From Streptococcaceae bacterium (lineage in GTDB: Bacteria; Bacillota; Bacilli; Lactobacillales; Streptococcaceae), in the NCBI GenBank assembly GCA_031285105.1, contig JAITWV010000282.1:1-5207 (forward strand): 5,207 bases of DNA, given 5' to 3'. The notes beneath the pieces were generated by a model, which was given only the letters and a program-made list of their open reading frames with translations, had not been told where the DNA came from and searched no databases. Positions 1-5,207 of the stretch are shown one piece after another (the first letter of the stretch is position 1; each line of letters opens with the position of its first letter). Made by a program: the position numbers and the translations under genes.

Positions 1-217
1 AGGTCTTACATTAGACTTAAATGCATTGCGTAATGGTACCGTAACATTCGTGCGTAAGAATGCATCAGGTGGTAGCTCGACAGTTATTCAAGGTCAGTAT
101 CCAGTAGGGAACACTGGTGTGAATTTCTTGCCTAGCGTAGCAGCATTCGCAGGATTACTTCTACTCGCAGCAGGTGCGTTTGTAGTAACGAAAAACAAAG
201 CAAGTGCGCACACCTAA
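1..217 (+). CDS. C-terminal end of a secreted surface protein with an atypical cell-wall sorting signal (5' partial)
   Basis: Only the last 71 residues are present. The frame is open from base 2 to the TAA at 215-217, and no convincing internal start exists, so I treat this as the tail of a larger gene beginning outside the window. The visible part is a Gly/Ser/Thr/Asn-rich stretch, then YPVGNTG, a hydrophobic run (SVAAFAGLLLLAAGAFVV), and a short tail with two lysines (TKNKASAHT). This three-part layout is that of a sortase sorting signal, about 32 residues after the TG, which is the usual length. A canonical LPxTG is missing: the motif position reads VGNTG, preceded by YP. The sortase gene follows at once, so this protein is its likely substrate, anchored outside the cell. 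The nature of the mature domain (adhesin, pilin or acidic processed protein) cannot be seen. Identity as a sorted surface protein is fairly secure; function is unknown. Confidence 0.75.
   Translation, partial: GLTLDLNALRNGTVTFVRKNASGGSSTVIQGQYPVGNTGVNFLPSVAAFAGLLLLAAGAFVVTKNKASAHT
98..214 (+). other. Putative cell-wall sorting signal, non-canonical YPVGNTG motif
   Basis: Bases 98-118 encode YPVGNTG. Bases 134-187 encode the hydrophobic segment, and the rest encodes a weakly basic tail. Lined up with ordinary LPxTG signals, NTG and the spacing to the membrane segment are normal, while Leu-Pro is replaced by Val-Gly. A second, less likely reading is LPSVA at 128-142, which resembles the LPxTA motifs of class D sortases with Thr replaced by Val, but it directly abuts the membrane segment. 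Which bond is cut is an inference. Confidence 0.5.
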
Positions 218-218
218 C

Positions 219-224
219 AAAAGG
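219..224 (+). promoter_or_regulatory. Weak ribosome binding site that bears on the sortase start
   Basis: AAAAGG lies just after the stop of the surface-protein gene and only 3 bases before the ATG at 228. The spacing is short, so initiation may be weak or depend on ribosomes finishing the upstream gene. The alternative GTG start at 204 has no recognisable Shine-Dalgarno sequence, which is why ATG 228 is preferred. Confidence 0.4.
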
Positions 225-227
225 TTA

Positions 228-893
228 ATGAAAAGGATTGGTCAGGCAGTTTGTCTGCCAATCCTGACATTAGTCCTTGGGTATTTACTCATCTATGTAG
301 TCGGCAAACCTGTCATTGATGTTGCTAGTTCGGCTTTGACTCTTTTCATGTTAGCAGATACACCAGTTCAATCAAAAACTGTTCATGCAGAAGAGATTAC
401 ACTGGTTACGCAAACACATGATAAACCTGACGAGATTCCTTCTAGTCAAGTGCCATATCCAGTTGGTGGACAACAATATGGTCAAGTGATAATCGAAAGT
501 TTAGCAATCAATGAGCCATTATACTTTGATGATAACCAAGAAATACTGCGAGATGCAGTTGGTCAATATATCGGATCGGTTATGCCAGGTCAAATTGGCA
601 CAACCATGATTGGCGGACATAACTACCCAGATCGTTTTGGTCGTTTACTTGGTATTCAAGAAAACATGCTTATCCAAGTACAAACAACCTGGGGGCTTTA
701 TACCTATAAAGTAACAAGCATGGATATACGAAATTATCGTGATCCACAAGTGATTGAACTATTGAATCAACGTAATGATCGTCAGTTGATTTTATACACT
801 TGTTACCCAGTTACTATGATTGGATTTACAGATGAACGGATTTTTGTTTTTGCCACATTCGTCTCTGGGCCAATTATTAATCCTGACTTATAA
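228..893 (+). CDS. Class D-like sortase (cysteine transpeptidase)
   Basis: This is a membrane-anchored cysteine transpeptidase that would cut the sorting signal of a surface protein and join it to a cell-wall amine. Counting from ATG 228 (221 aa), residues 1-3 are MKR, followed by a single N-terminal signal anchor at about 6-26. A linker leads to the sortase barrel at about 84-212. The catalytic residues are visible: His131 in IGGHN, Cys192 in LILYTCYP and Arg204 in DERIFVFA. The TCYP context with a Gly before the Arg strand, one N-terminal anchor, and no C-terminal membrane helix favour class D. They argue against pilin-polymerising class C enzymes. An in-frame GTG at 204 would add 8 residues and overlap the upstream gene by 14 bases. 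That gene is probably its substrate; the next gene starts 11 bases downstream of the sortase stop. Odd feature: YPVG at 77-80, before the barrel, matches YPVG in the putative substrate. Sortase identity is firm; class is likely, specificity unknown. Confidence 0.93.
   Translation: MKRIGQAVCLPILTLVLGYLLIYVVGKPVIDVASSALTLFMLADTPVQSKTVHAEEITLVTQTHDKPDEIPSSQVPYPVGGQQYGQVIIESLAINEPLYFDDNQEILRDAVGQYIGSVMPGQIGTTMIGGHNYPDRFGRLLGIQENMLIQVQTTWGLYTYKVTSMDIRNYRDPQVIELLNQRNDRQLILYTCYPVTMIGFTDERIFVFATFVSGPIINPDL
235..268 (+). other. GC-rich hairpin with competing pairings at the sortase 5' end
   Basis: GGATTGG (235-241) is the exact reverse complement of CCAATCC (258-264), and CAG/CTG inside extends the stem past one bulged base. 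Two alternative pairings overlap it: GGCAG (245-249) with CTGCC (255-259) around a TTTGT loop, and GTCAGG (241-246) with CCTGAC (263-268). No T-run follows, so this is not a standard intrinsic terminator. It lies 4 bases after the preferred sortase start codon and could lower sortase translation relative to its substrate, or stabilise the upstream message end. The pairing is seen directly; the role is inferred. Confidence 0.4.
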
Positions 894-904
894 GGGAAGA
901 GACT

Positions 905-1792
905 ATGAGAAAAATCAAATTAGTTGCTTCTTACATCCTAACATTCATCACGATTTTATTTTTCTTTATGGGCGTAAGTTTAGGAGTATTGACGCAAACG
1001 TTATTAAATCAAAACTTTATGATTTCAGCTATTGATACTTCAGGATATATTGAAACAATCACTAGAGAAATCAATGAAGAAATTGCCGATTTAGCTAGGG
1101 CGTCAAATTTGCCTCCGGAGCGCTTAACATCTGCTGTGAGTGAGTCAGTTGTTGAAGACAATGTGCATGCTTTTATTCGAGCAATTTATACAGATGTTCC
1201 TTTTACACTTTCAGGACAAGCTGAGATTACCCACAATTTAGAAACAATTATTACTCAAGTAGCTGATGAACGTGGATTAGATATTTCTACGCATGAAGCA
1301 CAAGAGCCGATTCAGCGATTTATTCAAGAGTCTTTGATTCGATATGAAAGATACATAGAAATTCCGATTTTACTAACATATGCAAGACAAATCATGAGCT
1401 TCAAAGGCACATTAACAATTATTTTGGTCATGGTGGGAGTATTTGGTCTCATTCTTGCAATTGGGAGCATCCTCACATCAGGTAGGTGGCGACATGTGAA
1501 AATTCGGATGGTCTCCACAATTTTTGGTGGAACCGGATTGATGTTAGCAACTTTACCACTGTATTTACAAATGTCAGGATATGTTGAGCGTTTAGGTGTT
1601 CGATCTTCGTCGTTATATGACTTTATTGTGGTTTATATCAGCTCATTTATCCGTACTTTCATTTCACTTGGTTTCGTCTTTTTAGCGATTGCCTTGATGA
1701 TTTTCTTCTTGAGTGAACATACTAGAAAACGTGTAGCAAAAAAACCAAAAATTATGATAGAAAGGCAAGCAGAATATGGAAGAAACTATTAG
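905..1792 (+). CDS. Unrecognised membrane protein with four predicted membrane segments and a large outer domain
   Basis: I do not recognise a named family for this 295-residue protein. The start is set by AAGGGA at 892-897, 7 bases before the ATG. Hydrophobic segments lie at about residues 7-29, 168-191, 202-221 and 250-269. Basic residues at the N-terminus, in the loop at 192-201 (GRWRHVKIR) and at the C-terminus (RKRVAKK) place both ends in the cytoplasm, so residues 30-167 face outside. That outer domain looks mainly helical and rich in acidic residues (for example REINEEIADLARA), with no catalytic signature and no cysteine. The gene sits between the sortase and cpsC. Its last 17 bases overlap the start of cpsC, so its translation is tied to the polysaccharide genes. 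Possible roles are a scaffold or partner for the sortase, or a membrane component of the polysaccharide assembly site; the sequence does not decide. The reading frame is secure. Confidence 0.85.
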   Translation: MRKIKLVASYILTFITILFFFMGVSLGVLTQTLLNQNFMISAIDTSGYIETITREINEEIADLARASNLPPERLTSAVSESVVEDNVHAFIRAIYTDVPFTLSGQAEITHNLETIITQVADERGLDISTHEAQEPIQRFIQESLIRYERYIEIPILLTYARQIMSFKGTLTIILVMVGVFGLILAIGSILTSGRWRHVKIRMVSTIFGGTGLMLATLPLYLQMSGYVERLGVRSSSLYDFIVVYISSFIRTFISLGFVFLAIALMIFFLSEHTRKRVAKKPKIMIERQAEYGRNY

Positions 1793-2579
1793 CCTATCAG
1801 AAATTTTTCAACTACTGAAAAAACGCTTCCTTTTGATAACTATGACCTTTTTATTAGGGACAGGAATTGCGAGTGCGACAACATTTTTCTTAATTGCACC
1901 GAGTTTTTCATCCTCAGCAGAAATCATTGTTCAATCAAAAGAGTCCGGCACACAAAATTTACAAACAGATATTAACGCCAATGTTTTATTAATCAATACC
2001 TATAAAGATATGATTATGGGAGACATTGTTATGCTTCCAGTGATGGAGGCGTTAGCAGCTGAACATGGCTATCAACATACGAAAAGTGAATTACGTGGGA
2101 TTGTAAGTGTTATTCAATCACAAAACTCCCAAATGTTCCAAATTCGTGCAACCACACATAACCCAGAGCAAGCAGCAATTATTGCAAATTTGACTGCTTC
2201 TGTTTTCCAAGTGAAAGCACATGAAGTATTAGATGTAAACCGTGTAACCATCACCACCAATGCAAGTGCCAACCCAAGTCCAGTCGCACCAAACAATATG
2301 TTAAATGTGATGATTGGTGCTATTGCTGGTTTAATGGTTGGTGTTGGCGTTTCATTCTTGCTTGAATTTTTAGATAAGACAGTTAAAGACGAACGCTACA
2401 TCAAAGAAGAAGTAGGGTTTCCAATCATGGGTGTGATTAGCGAAATGAGCAGTAAAGAGCAATTATCTGGTATTTCATTAGAAGAAACAATTATACCAAA
2501 ACCAGCCAAAGCCAAACCAACTAGAAACAAAGAAATTGCAACAAGAATTAACACTAGGCGCAACCGCGAAAGAGTATAG
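1776..2579 (+). CDS. cpsC: CpsC/Wzz-type polysaccharide co-polymerase and tyrosine-kinase adaptor
   Basis: This membrane protein is of the type that sets polysaccharide chain length and activates the cytoplasmic kinase CpsD. It has 267 residues. A short cytoplasmic start (SLSEIFQLLKKR) leads into a first membrane segment at about 18-40, then an outer domain at 41-174. A proline-rich NPSPVAPN at 166-173 directly precedes the second membrane segment at about 175-197, as is typical of Wzz proteins. After it come LDKTVKDERYIKEE and FPIMGVI, the conserved cytoplasmic start. A lysine- and arginine-rich tail follows at about 241-267, and in this family such tails contact and switch on the kinase. 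The ATG at 1776 lies inside the end of the previous gene, with AAAGG at 1761-1765 as a plausible ribosome site. The kinase gene begins 11 bases after the stop. Related names are EpsA, Wzd, CapA and YwqC. The family call is firm. Confidence 0.93.
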   Translation: MEETISLSEIFQLLKKRFLLITMTFLLGTGIASATTFFLIAPSFSSSAEIIVQSKESGTQNLQTDINANVLLINTYKDMIMGDIVMLPVMEALAAEHGYQHTKSELRGIVSVIQSQNSQMFQIRATTHNPEQAAIIANLTASVFQVKAHEVLDVNRVTITTNASANPSPVAPNNMLNVMIGAIAGLMVGVGVSFLLEFLDKTVKDERYIKEEVGFPIMGVISEMSSKEQLSGISLEETIIPKPAKAKPTRNKEIATRINTRRNRERV

Positions 2580-2585
2580 GAGGGG
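2578..2585 (+). promoter_or_regulatory. Strong Shine-Dalgarno site of cpsD, overlapping the cpsC stop codon
   Basis: AGGAGGGG begins within the TAG stop (2577-2579) of cpsC and is 5 bases from the cpsD ATG at 2591. A ribosome terminating on cpsC would sit on this site, which suggests coupled translation of adaptor and kinase and fixes the cpsD start. Confidence 0.8.
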
Positions 2586-2590
2586 AAAAA

Positions 2591-3277
2591 ATGCCAAAAA
2601 ACGCAACGAAAACAGCACCAGTTCCCTTAATAACACTTACTCAAGGGTACTCAGCCATTGCCGAACAATTTCGAACCGTTCGAACAAATGTGCAATTTTC
2701 TAACATCGACAAAGAATTAAAAACGCTTGTACTAACATCTGCTGGACCATCTGAAGGAAAATCAACAACAGCTGCCAATTTAGCCGTTGTTTTTGCTAAT
2801 AGTGGCAAGCGCGTTTTATTAGTTGATGCGGACTTAAGAAAACCAACTGTTGCTTTGACGTTTAAAGCACATAATGTCAAAGGATTAAGTAGCTTATTAT
2901 TTGATCGAAAAATAGATTTTCATAAAATTGTTCAACGTTCAACCGTAAGCAATTTAAGCATCTTACCATCAGGACCAAGACCTCCTAATCCATCAGAAAT
3001 TCTTGGCTCTCAGCGTATGGAAGAAGTGATTAGAGACTTACAAAAATCATTTGATCTAATCATTTTTGATATGCCACCTGTTGCAACCGTAACCGATGCA
3101 CAAATTCTTTCAGCGAAGACCGATGGGACGTTATTGGTTGTTCGTGAGCGGAAAACGAAAAAACAAGATTTAATGGATGCCAAAAGATTACTTGAAATCG
3201 CCAAAGCAAATGTCATTGGGGTAGTCTATAACGCAGCCAAGAAAACACGCGATTCACAGTATTATTATTATAGTTAA
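2591..3277 (+). CDS. cpsD: CpsD/Wze-type bacterial tyrosine kinase (BY-kinase)
   Basis: This cytoplasmic autophosphorylating tyrosine kinase pairs with membrane CpsC to control polymer assembly and export. Its 228 residues match the usual length for the Gram-positive form, which lacks its own membrane domain. Visible motifs, in order: EQFRTVRTN at 25-33; Walker A GPSEGKST at 52-59, with Lys57 for ATP; Walker A' LLVDAD at 76-81 followed by LRKP; RPPNPSEIL at 130-138; and Walker B LIIFDMPP at 156-163. A terminal tyrosine cluster, YYYY, lies at 224-227 and is the autophosphorylation site. The cluster is compact: four tyrosines in a row before the final Ser, without the spaced YGxYG pattern of streptococcal CpsD. 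The start follows a strong Shine-Dalgarno site. The phosphatase that would reverse the reaction is encoded 13 bases downstream. Related names are EpsB, CapB and YwqD. Motifs are complete, so it is likely active. Confidence 0.96.
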   Translation: MPKNATKTAPVPLITLTQGYSAIAEQFRTVRTNVQFSNIDKELKTLVLTSAGPSEGKSTTAANLAVVFANSGKRVLLVDADLRKPTVALTFKAHNVKGLSSLLFDRKIDFHKIVQRSTVSNLSILPSGPRPPNPSEILGSQRMEEVIRDLQKSFDLIIFDMPPVATVTDAQILSAKTDGTLLVVRERKTKKQDLMDAKRLLEIAKANVIGVVYNAAKKTRDSQYYYYS

Positions 3278-3282
3278 AGGGG
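3276..3282 (+). promoter_or_regulatory. Shine-Dalgarno site of cpsB, overlapping the cpsD stop codon
   Basis: AAAGGGG starts inside the TAA stop (3275-3277) of cpsD and ends 8 bases before the cpsB ATG at 3291. It repeats the arrangement at the cpsC/cpsD junction and supports coupled production of kinase and phosphatase. Confidence 0.7.
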
Positions 3283-3290
3283 AAAAAAGT

Positions 3291-4028
3291 ATGATTGACC
3301 TACATTGCCATATTTTGCCTAATCTAGACGATGGACCAGATAGCCTAGCAACTGCATTAAAAATGGCGAAAAAGGCGGTCAAAGAAGGCATTACACACAT
3401 ACTAGCAACACCGCATCACAATATGCGTTATAGCAATCCCAAACATAAAATTATGGATGAAGTCGCTTGGTTTCAAAATGAATTAAATCAAGCGAAAATT
3501 CCATTACGCATTTTTGAAGGACAAGAAGTGCGTGTACATAGCAATCTTTTAGATGAAATTCAAAACGACCGCATTTTGTTTACTGATGTGGAAGATACTT
3601 ACCTTCAATTAGAATTGCCCTCAAATGAAGTGCCAGAATATTTTGAAGTACTCTTGTATGACCTAAGAAATATCGGTATTACACCAATTTTGGTACATCC
3701 AGAAAGAAATTCAGTGATTTATAACAATCCGAACCTTTTGTATCAATATCTAAATATGGGTGTACTTTCACAAATAACCGCACCAAGTATTGTCGGTGTT
3801 TATGGAAAAGAAATTCAAAAATTTGCTCATAAACTGATTGAAACAAATATGGCTCACATGCTCGCCTCAGATGCTCACGAAATTGGGATGCGTGATTTTC
3901 ATATGAAGCAAGCATACGGTATCATCAGAAAACATCATGGCAAAGGACGCGTCTACGAGATGAAAGAAGTCGCCCGTAAATGCCTAAACGGTGATCCAGT
4001 CAAAGTACCACAACATCAAGCGCTGTAG
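3291..4028 (+). CDS. cpsB: CpsB/Wzh-type PHP-family phosphotyrosine phosphatase
   Basis: This cytoplasmic, metal-dependent (usually manganese) protein-tyrosine phosphatase would remove phosphate from the CpsD tyrosine cluster. The 245-residue length is normal. PHP metal-ligand motifs are all present: DLHCHILP with His5 and His7, LDDG with Asp14, TPHH with His42, EGQEV with Glu79, VHPERN with His136, and SDAH with Asp194 and His196. The conserved block QITAPSIVG lies at 161-169; Pro165 in it is a mild departure from the small residue I would expect there. The ATG is fixed by the Shine-Dalgarno site that overlaps the cpsD stop. Placement after the kinase, rather than before cpsC as in streptococci, matches lactococcal EpsA-EpsB-EpsC and lactobacillar loci. 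Related names are EpsC of Lactococcus, CapC and YwqE. All ligands are intact, so activity is expected. Confidence 0.95.
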   Translation: MIDLHCHILPNLDDGPDSLATALKMAKKAVKEGITHILATPHHNMRYSNPKHKIMDEVAWFQNELNQAKIPLRIFEGQEVRVHSNLLDEIQNDRILFTDVEDTYLQLELPSNEVPEYFEVLLYDLRNIGITPILVHPERNSVIYNNPNLLYQYLNMGVLSQITAPSIVGVYGKEIQKFAHKLIETNMAHMLASDAHEIGMRDFHMKQAYGIIRKHHGKGRVYEMKEVARKCLNGDPVKVPQHQAL

Positions 4029-4043
4029 GAAAGAGGAAGAAAT

Positions 4044-5207
4044 ATGGAGAATAAAAAACGATTTTTAATACTTCTATTATTAGACATTTCGATTATCCTC
4101 TTTTCTATCTTTCTAAGTAATAATCTCTTTGTTTGGGTACCAACTGTCATCATCACCTATAGTGTTGCGGGTATTTTTGGTCTGTATTATTGGATGGGCT
4201 CAGAAATTTTTGGTATTTACCGCAAAGCTTGGGAATATGCGAGTGTGCATGAAATTACCGCCATTGCAAAAACCGTTACCTTTGCCTTTTTAGGCACACT
4301 TTTGACGCATTGGTTTATTTTCCAAACCACTCTTAATCGCATTTTGATTGTTGCTTATTTATTGCAATTAATCTTAATTACAGGTAGTCGCTTAATTTGG
4401 CGAGTGAAGCGTGAGTATGTTGTTAAAAATGAGCAAACTTCTAAAAAGACCTTAGTAATTGGTGCAGGTATTGCTGGTTCCATGCTAGTAAGACATTTAC
4501 AACGCACCAACAATCATCACCTCAACCCAGTTGCTTTTGTAGATGATGATTTGAAAAAACAAGACTTAGAAATTGCGAATGTCCCTGTTGTTGGTGCCAT
4601 TTCACAACTTCCCTTAATCGTGAAATTCGCCAAAATCGAACACATTGTCATTGCCATTCCAAGCTTAGACAAAAAAACGATGAATGAGATCTTTAACATT
4701 TGTCGCAAAACCAATATCCACACACAAATCATGCCAAGCTTAGAAGACCTTGTTGAAGGAAAAACCAGTATCTCTCAACTAAGAGACGTTTCGATTGAAG
4801 ATTTACTTGGTAGAAAACCCGTTCAACTTGAAGAAGACAATATCAAAGAAACCTTAGAAAAAAAGACAATTTTAGTGACAGGTGCCGGTGGTTCCATTGG
4901 TTCAGAAATTTGTCGCCAGTTGATGAAGTATGAACCAGACGAGTTAGTGCTACTAGGTCATGGTGAAAATTCCATTTACCTAATTGAAATGGAACTAAAA
5001 GAAAAATTCACGCAAATGAACACAAAAATCAGCACCGAAATCGCCGATGTACAAGATAGAACAAAAATCTTTCAACTGATCAAAAAATACCAACCAACCA
5101 TCGTGTATCACGCAGCCGCGCATAAACACGTACCACTCATGGAAAGACACCCAGAAGAAGCTGTGAAAAACAATATTTTTGGCACGAAAAATGTCGCTGA
5201 AGCCGCT
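4044..5207 (+). CDS. capD: Membrane-anchored nucleotide-sugar 4,6-dehydratase, CapD/EpsC/FlaA1 type (3' partial)
   Basis: This is the first 388 residues of a protein whose family is usually about 600 long. Such enzymes convert UDP-GlcNAc to a 4-keto-6-deoxy sugar, an early step towards deoxy or diamino sugars that often start the repeat unit. Four membrane segments lie at about 7-26, 33-51, 73-93 and 98-116, with the family's IFGIYRKAWEYASVHE between the second and third. A first Rossmann domain begins at 136 (VIGAGIAGS), and a second, short-chain-dehydrogenase-type domain begins at 275 (ILVTGAGGSIGS). The latter continues to YHAAAHKHVPLME at 355-367, a hallmark of this family. The catalytic lysine region lies beyond the window, so activity and exact reaction (4,6-dehydration with or without 5-epimerisation) cannot be judged. 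The ATG at 4044 follows GAGGAAG (4033-4039), 15 bases after the cpsB stop. The family call is firm; substrate is inferred. Confidence 0.93.
   Translation, partial: MENKKRFLILLLLDISIILFSIFLSNNLFVWVPTVIITYSVAGIFGLYYWMGSEIFGIYRKAWEYASVHEITAIAKTVTFAFLGTLLTHWFIFQTTLNRILIVAYLLQLILITGSRLIWRVKREYVVKNEQTSKKTLVIGAGIAGSMLVRHLQRTNNHHLNPVAFVDDDLKKQDLEIANVPVVGAISQLPLIVKFAKIEHIVIAIPSLDKKTMNEIFNICRKTNIHTQIMPSLEDLVEGKTSISQLRDVSIEDLLGRKPVQLEEDNIKETLEKKTILVTGAGGSIGSEICRQLMKYEPDELVLLGHGENSIYLIEMELKEKFTQMNTKISTEIADVQDRTKIFQLIKKYQPTIVYHAAAHKHVPLMERHPEEAVKNNIFGTKNVAEAA

Noticed and set aside
26..217. A complete 63-residue small protein starting at TTG 26
   Set aside because: The frame stays open to the window edge, there is no ribosome site before the TTG, and the content is the tail of a sorting-signal protein, so it is a partial larger gene.
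235..268. Intrinsic terminator after the surface-protein gene
   Set aside because: The hairpin is present but no T-run follows, and it lies inside the sortase reading frame.
260..887. Direct repeat AATCCTGAC at 260-268 and 879-887, flanking most of the sortase gene
   Set aside because: A single 9-base match in 5 kb is plausible by chance, and there is no other sign of a mobile element or insertion.
228..893. Reading the sortase as a class C pilin polymerase
   Set aside because: It has no C-terminal membrane helix and no recognisable DPF/DPW lid motif. The TCYP context fits class D better.
820..1035. Plus-strand 71-codon frame across the sortase end and the start of the membrane protein
   Set aside because: It overlaps the sortase catalytic Arg region and the next gene's first membrane segment in another frame. 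No domain is visible in its product.
1324..4732. Minus-strand open frames of 60-79 codons at 1324-1518, 2114-2296, 2641-2880, 3010-3216, 3679-3915 and 4517-4732
   Set aside because: Each lies wholly inside a gene with recognised family motifs or clear membrane topology on the + strand, and the translations look like shadow sequence.
1..5207. tRNA, rRNA, CRISPR array, insertion sequence, phage or defence gene
   Set aside because: No repeat-spacer pattern, transposase, integrase or structured RNA was seen. Coding sequence fills the window.

Overview
The window reads as chromosomal DNA from a low-GC Gram-positive bacterium. The AT-rich codon use, strong AGGAGG-type Shine-Dalgarno sites, a sortase, and a CpsC/CpsD/CpsB tyrosine-phosphorylation module all support this. 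The order Wzz-like, BY-kinase, PHP phosphatase, sugar enzyme matches lactococcal and lactobacillar eps/cps loci better than the streptococcal cpsABCD order, so Lactobacillales is my best guess. The genus cannot be fixed from this sequence.

Everything lies on the + strand and is tightly packed. Adjacent genes overlap or are separated by fewer than 20 bases, and no stretch is free of genes. There is no visible promoter or intrinsic terminator, so the window looks like the interior of one long operon whose promoter lies to the left and whose sugar genes continue to the right.

Left part (1-1792), a surface-protein module: (i) the C-terminal end of a secreted protein with an atypical cell-wall sorting signal (NTG retained, LP of LPxTG absent); (ii) a complete single-anchor sortase, best placed in class D, with His, Cys and Arg catalytic residues; (iii) an unrecognised membrane protein with four predicted membrane segments and an outer domain of about 138 residues. 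A GC-rich hairpin with competing pairings sits just inside the sortase start.

Right part (1776-5207), an exopolysaccharide or capsule module: CpsC (chain-length regulator and kinase adaptor), CpsD (autophosphorylating tyrosine kinase with a YYYY tail), CpsB (metal-dependent phosphotyrosine phosphatase), then the first 388 residues of a membrane-anchored CapD/EpsC-type nucleotide-sugar 4,6-dehydratase, cut by the window end. CpsC, CpsD and CpsB would form the phosphorylation cycle controlling polymer length and export. The dehydratase would supply a deoxy-sugar nucleotide, probably for the first sugar of the repeat unit.

The most interesting feature is the join itself: a dedicated sortase, a probable substrate and an unknown membrane protein appear co-transcribed, with one gene overlap, with a polysaccharide-assembly switch. 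This suggests, but does not prove, that surface-protein anchoring and polysaccharide production are coordinated.
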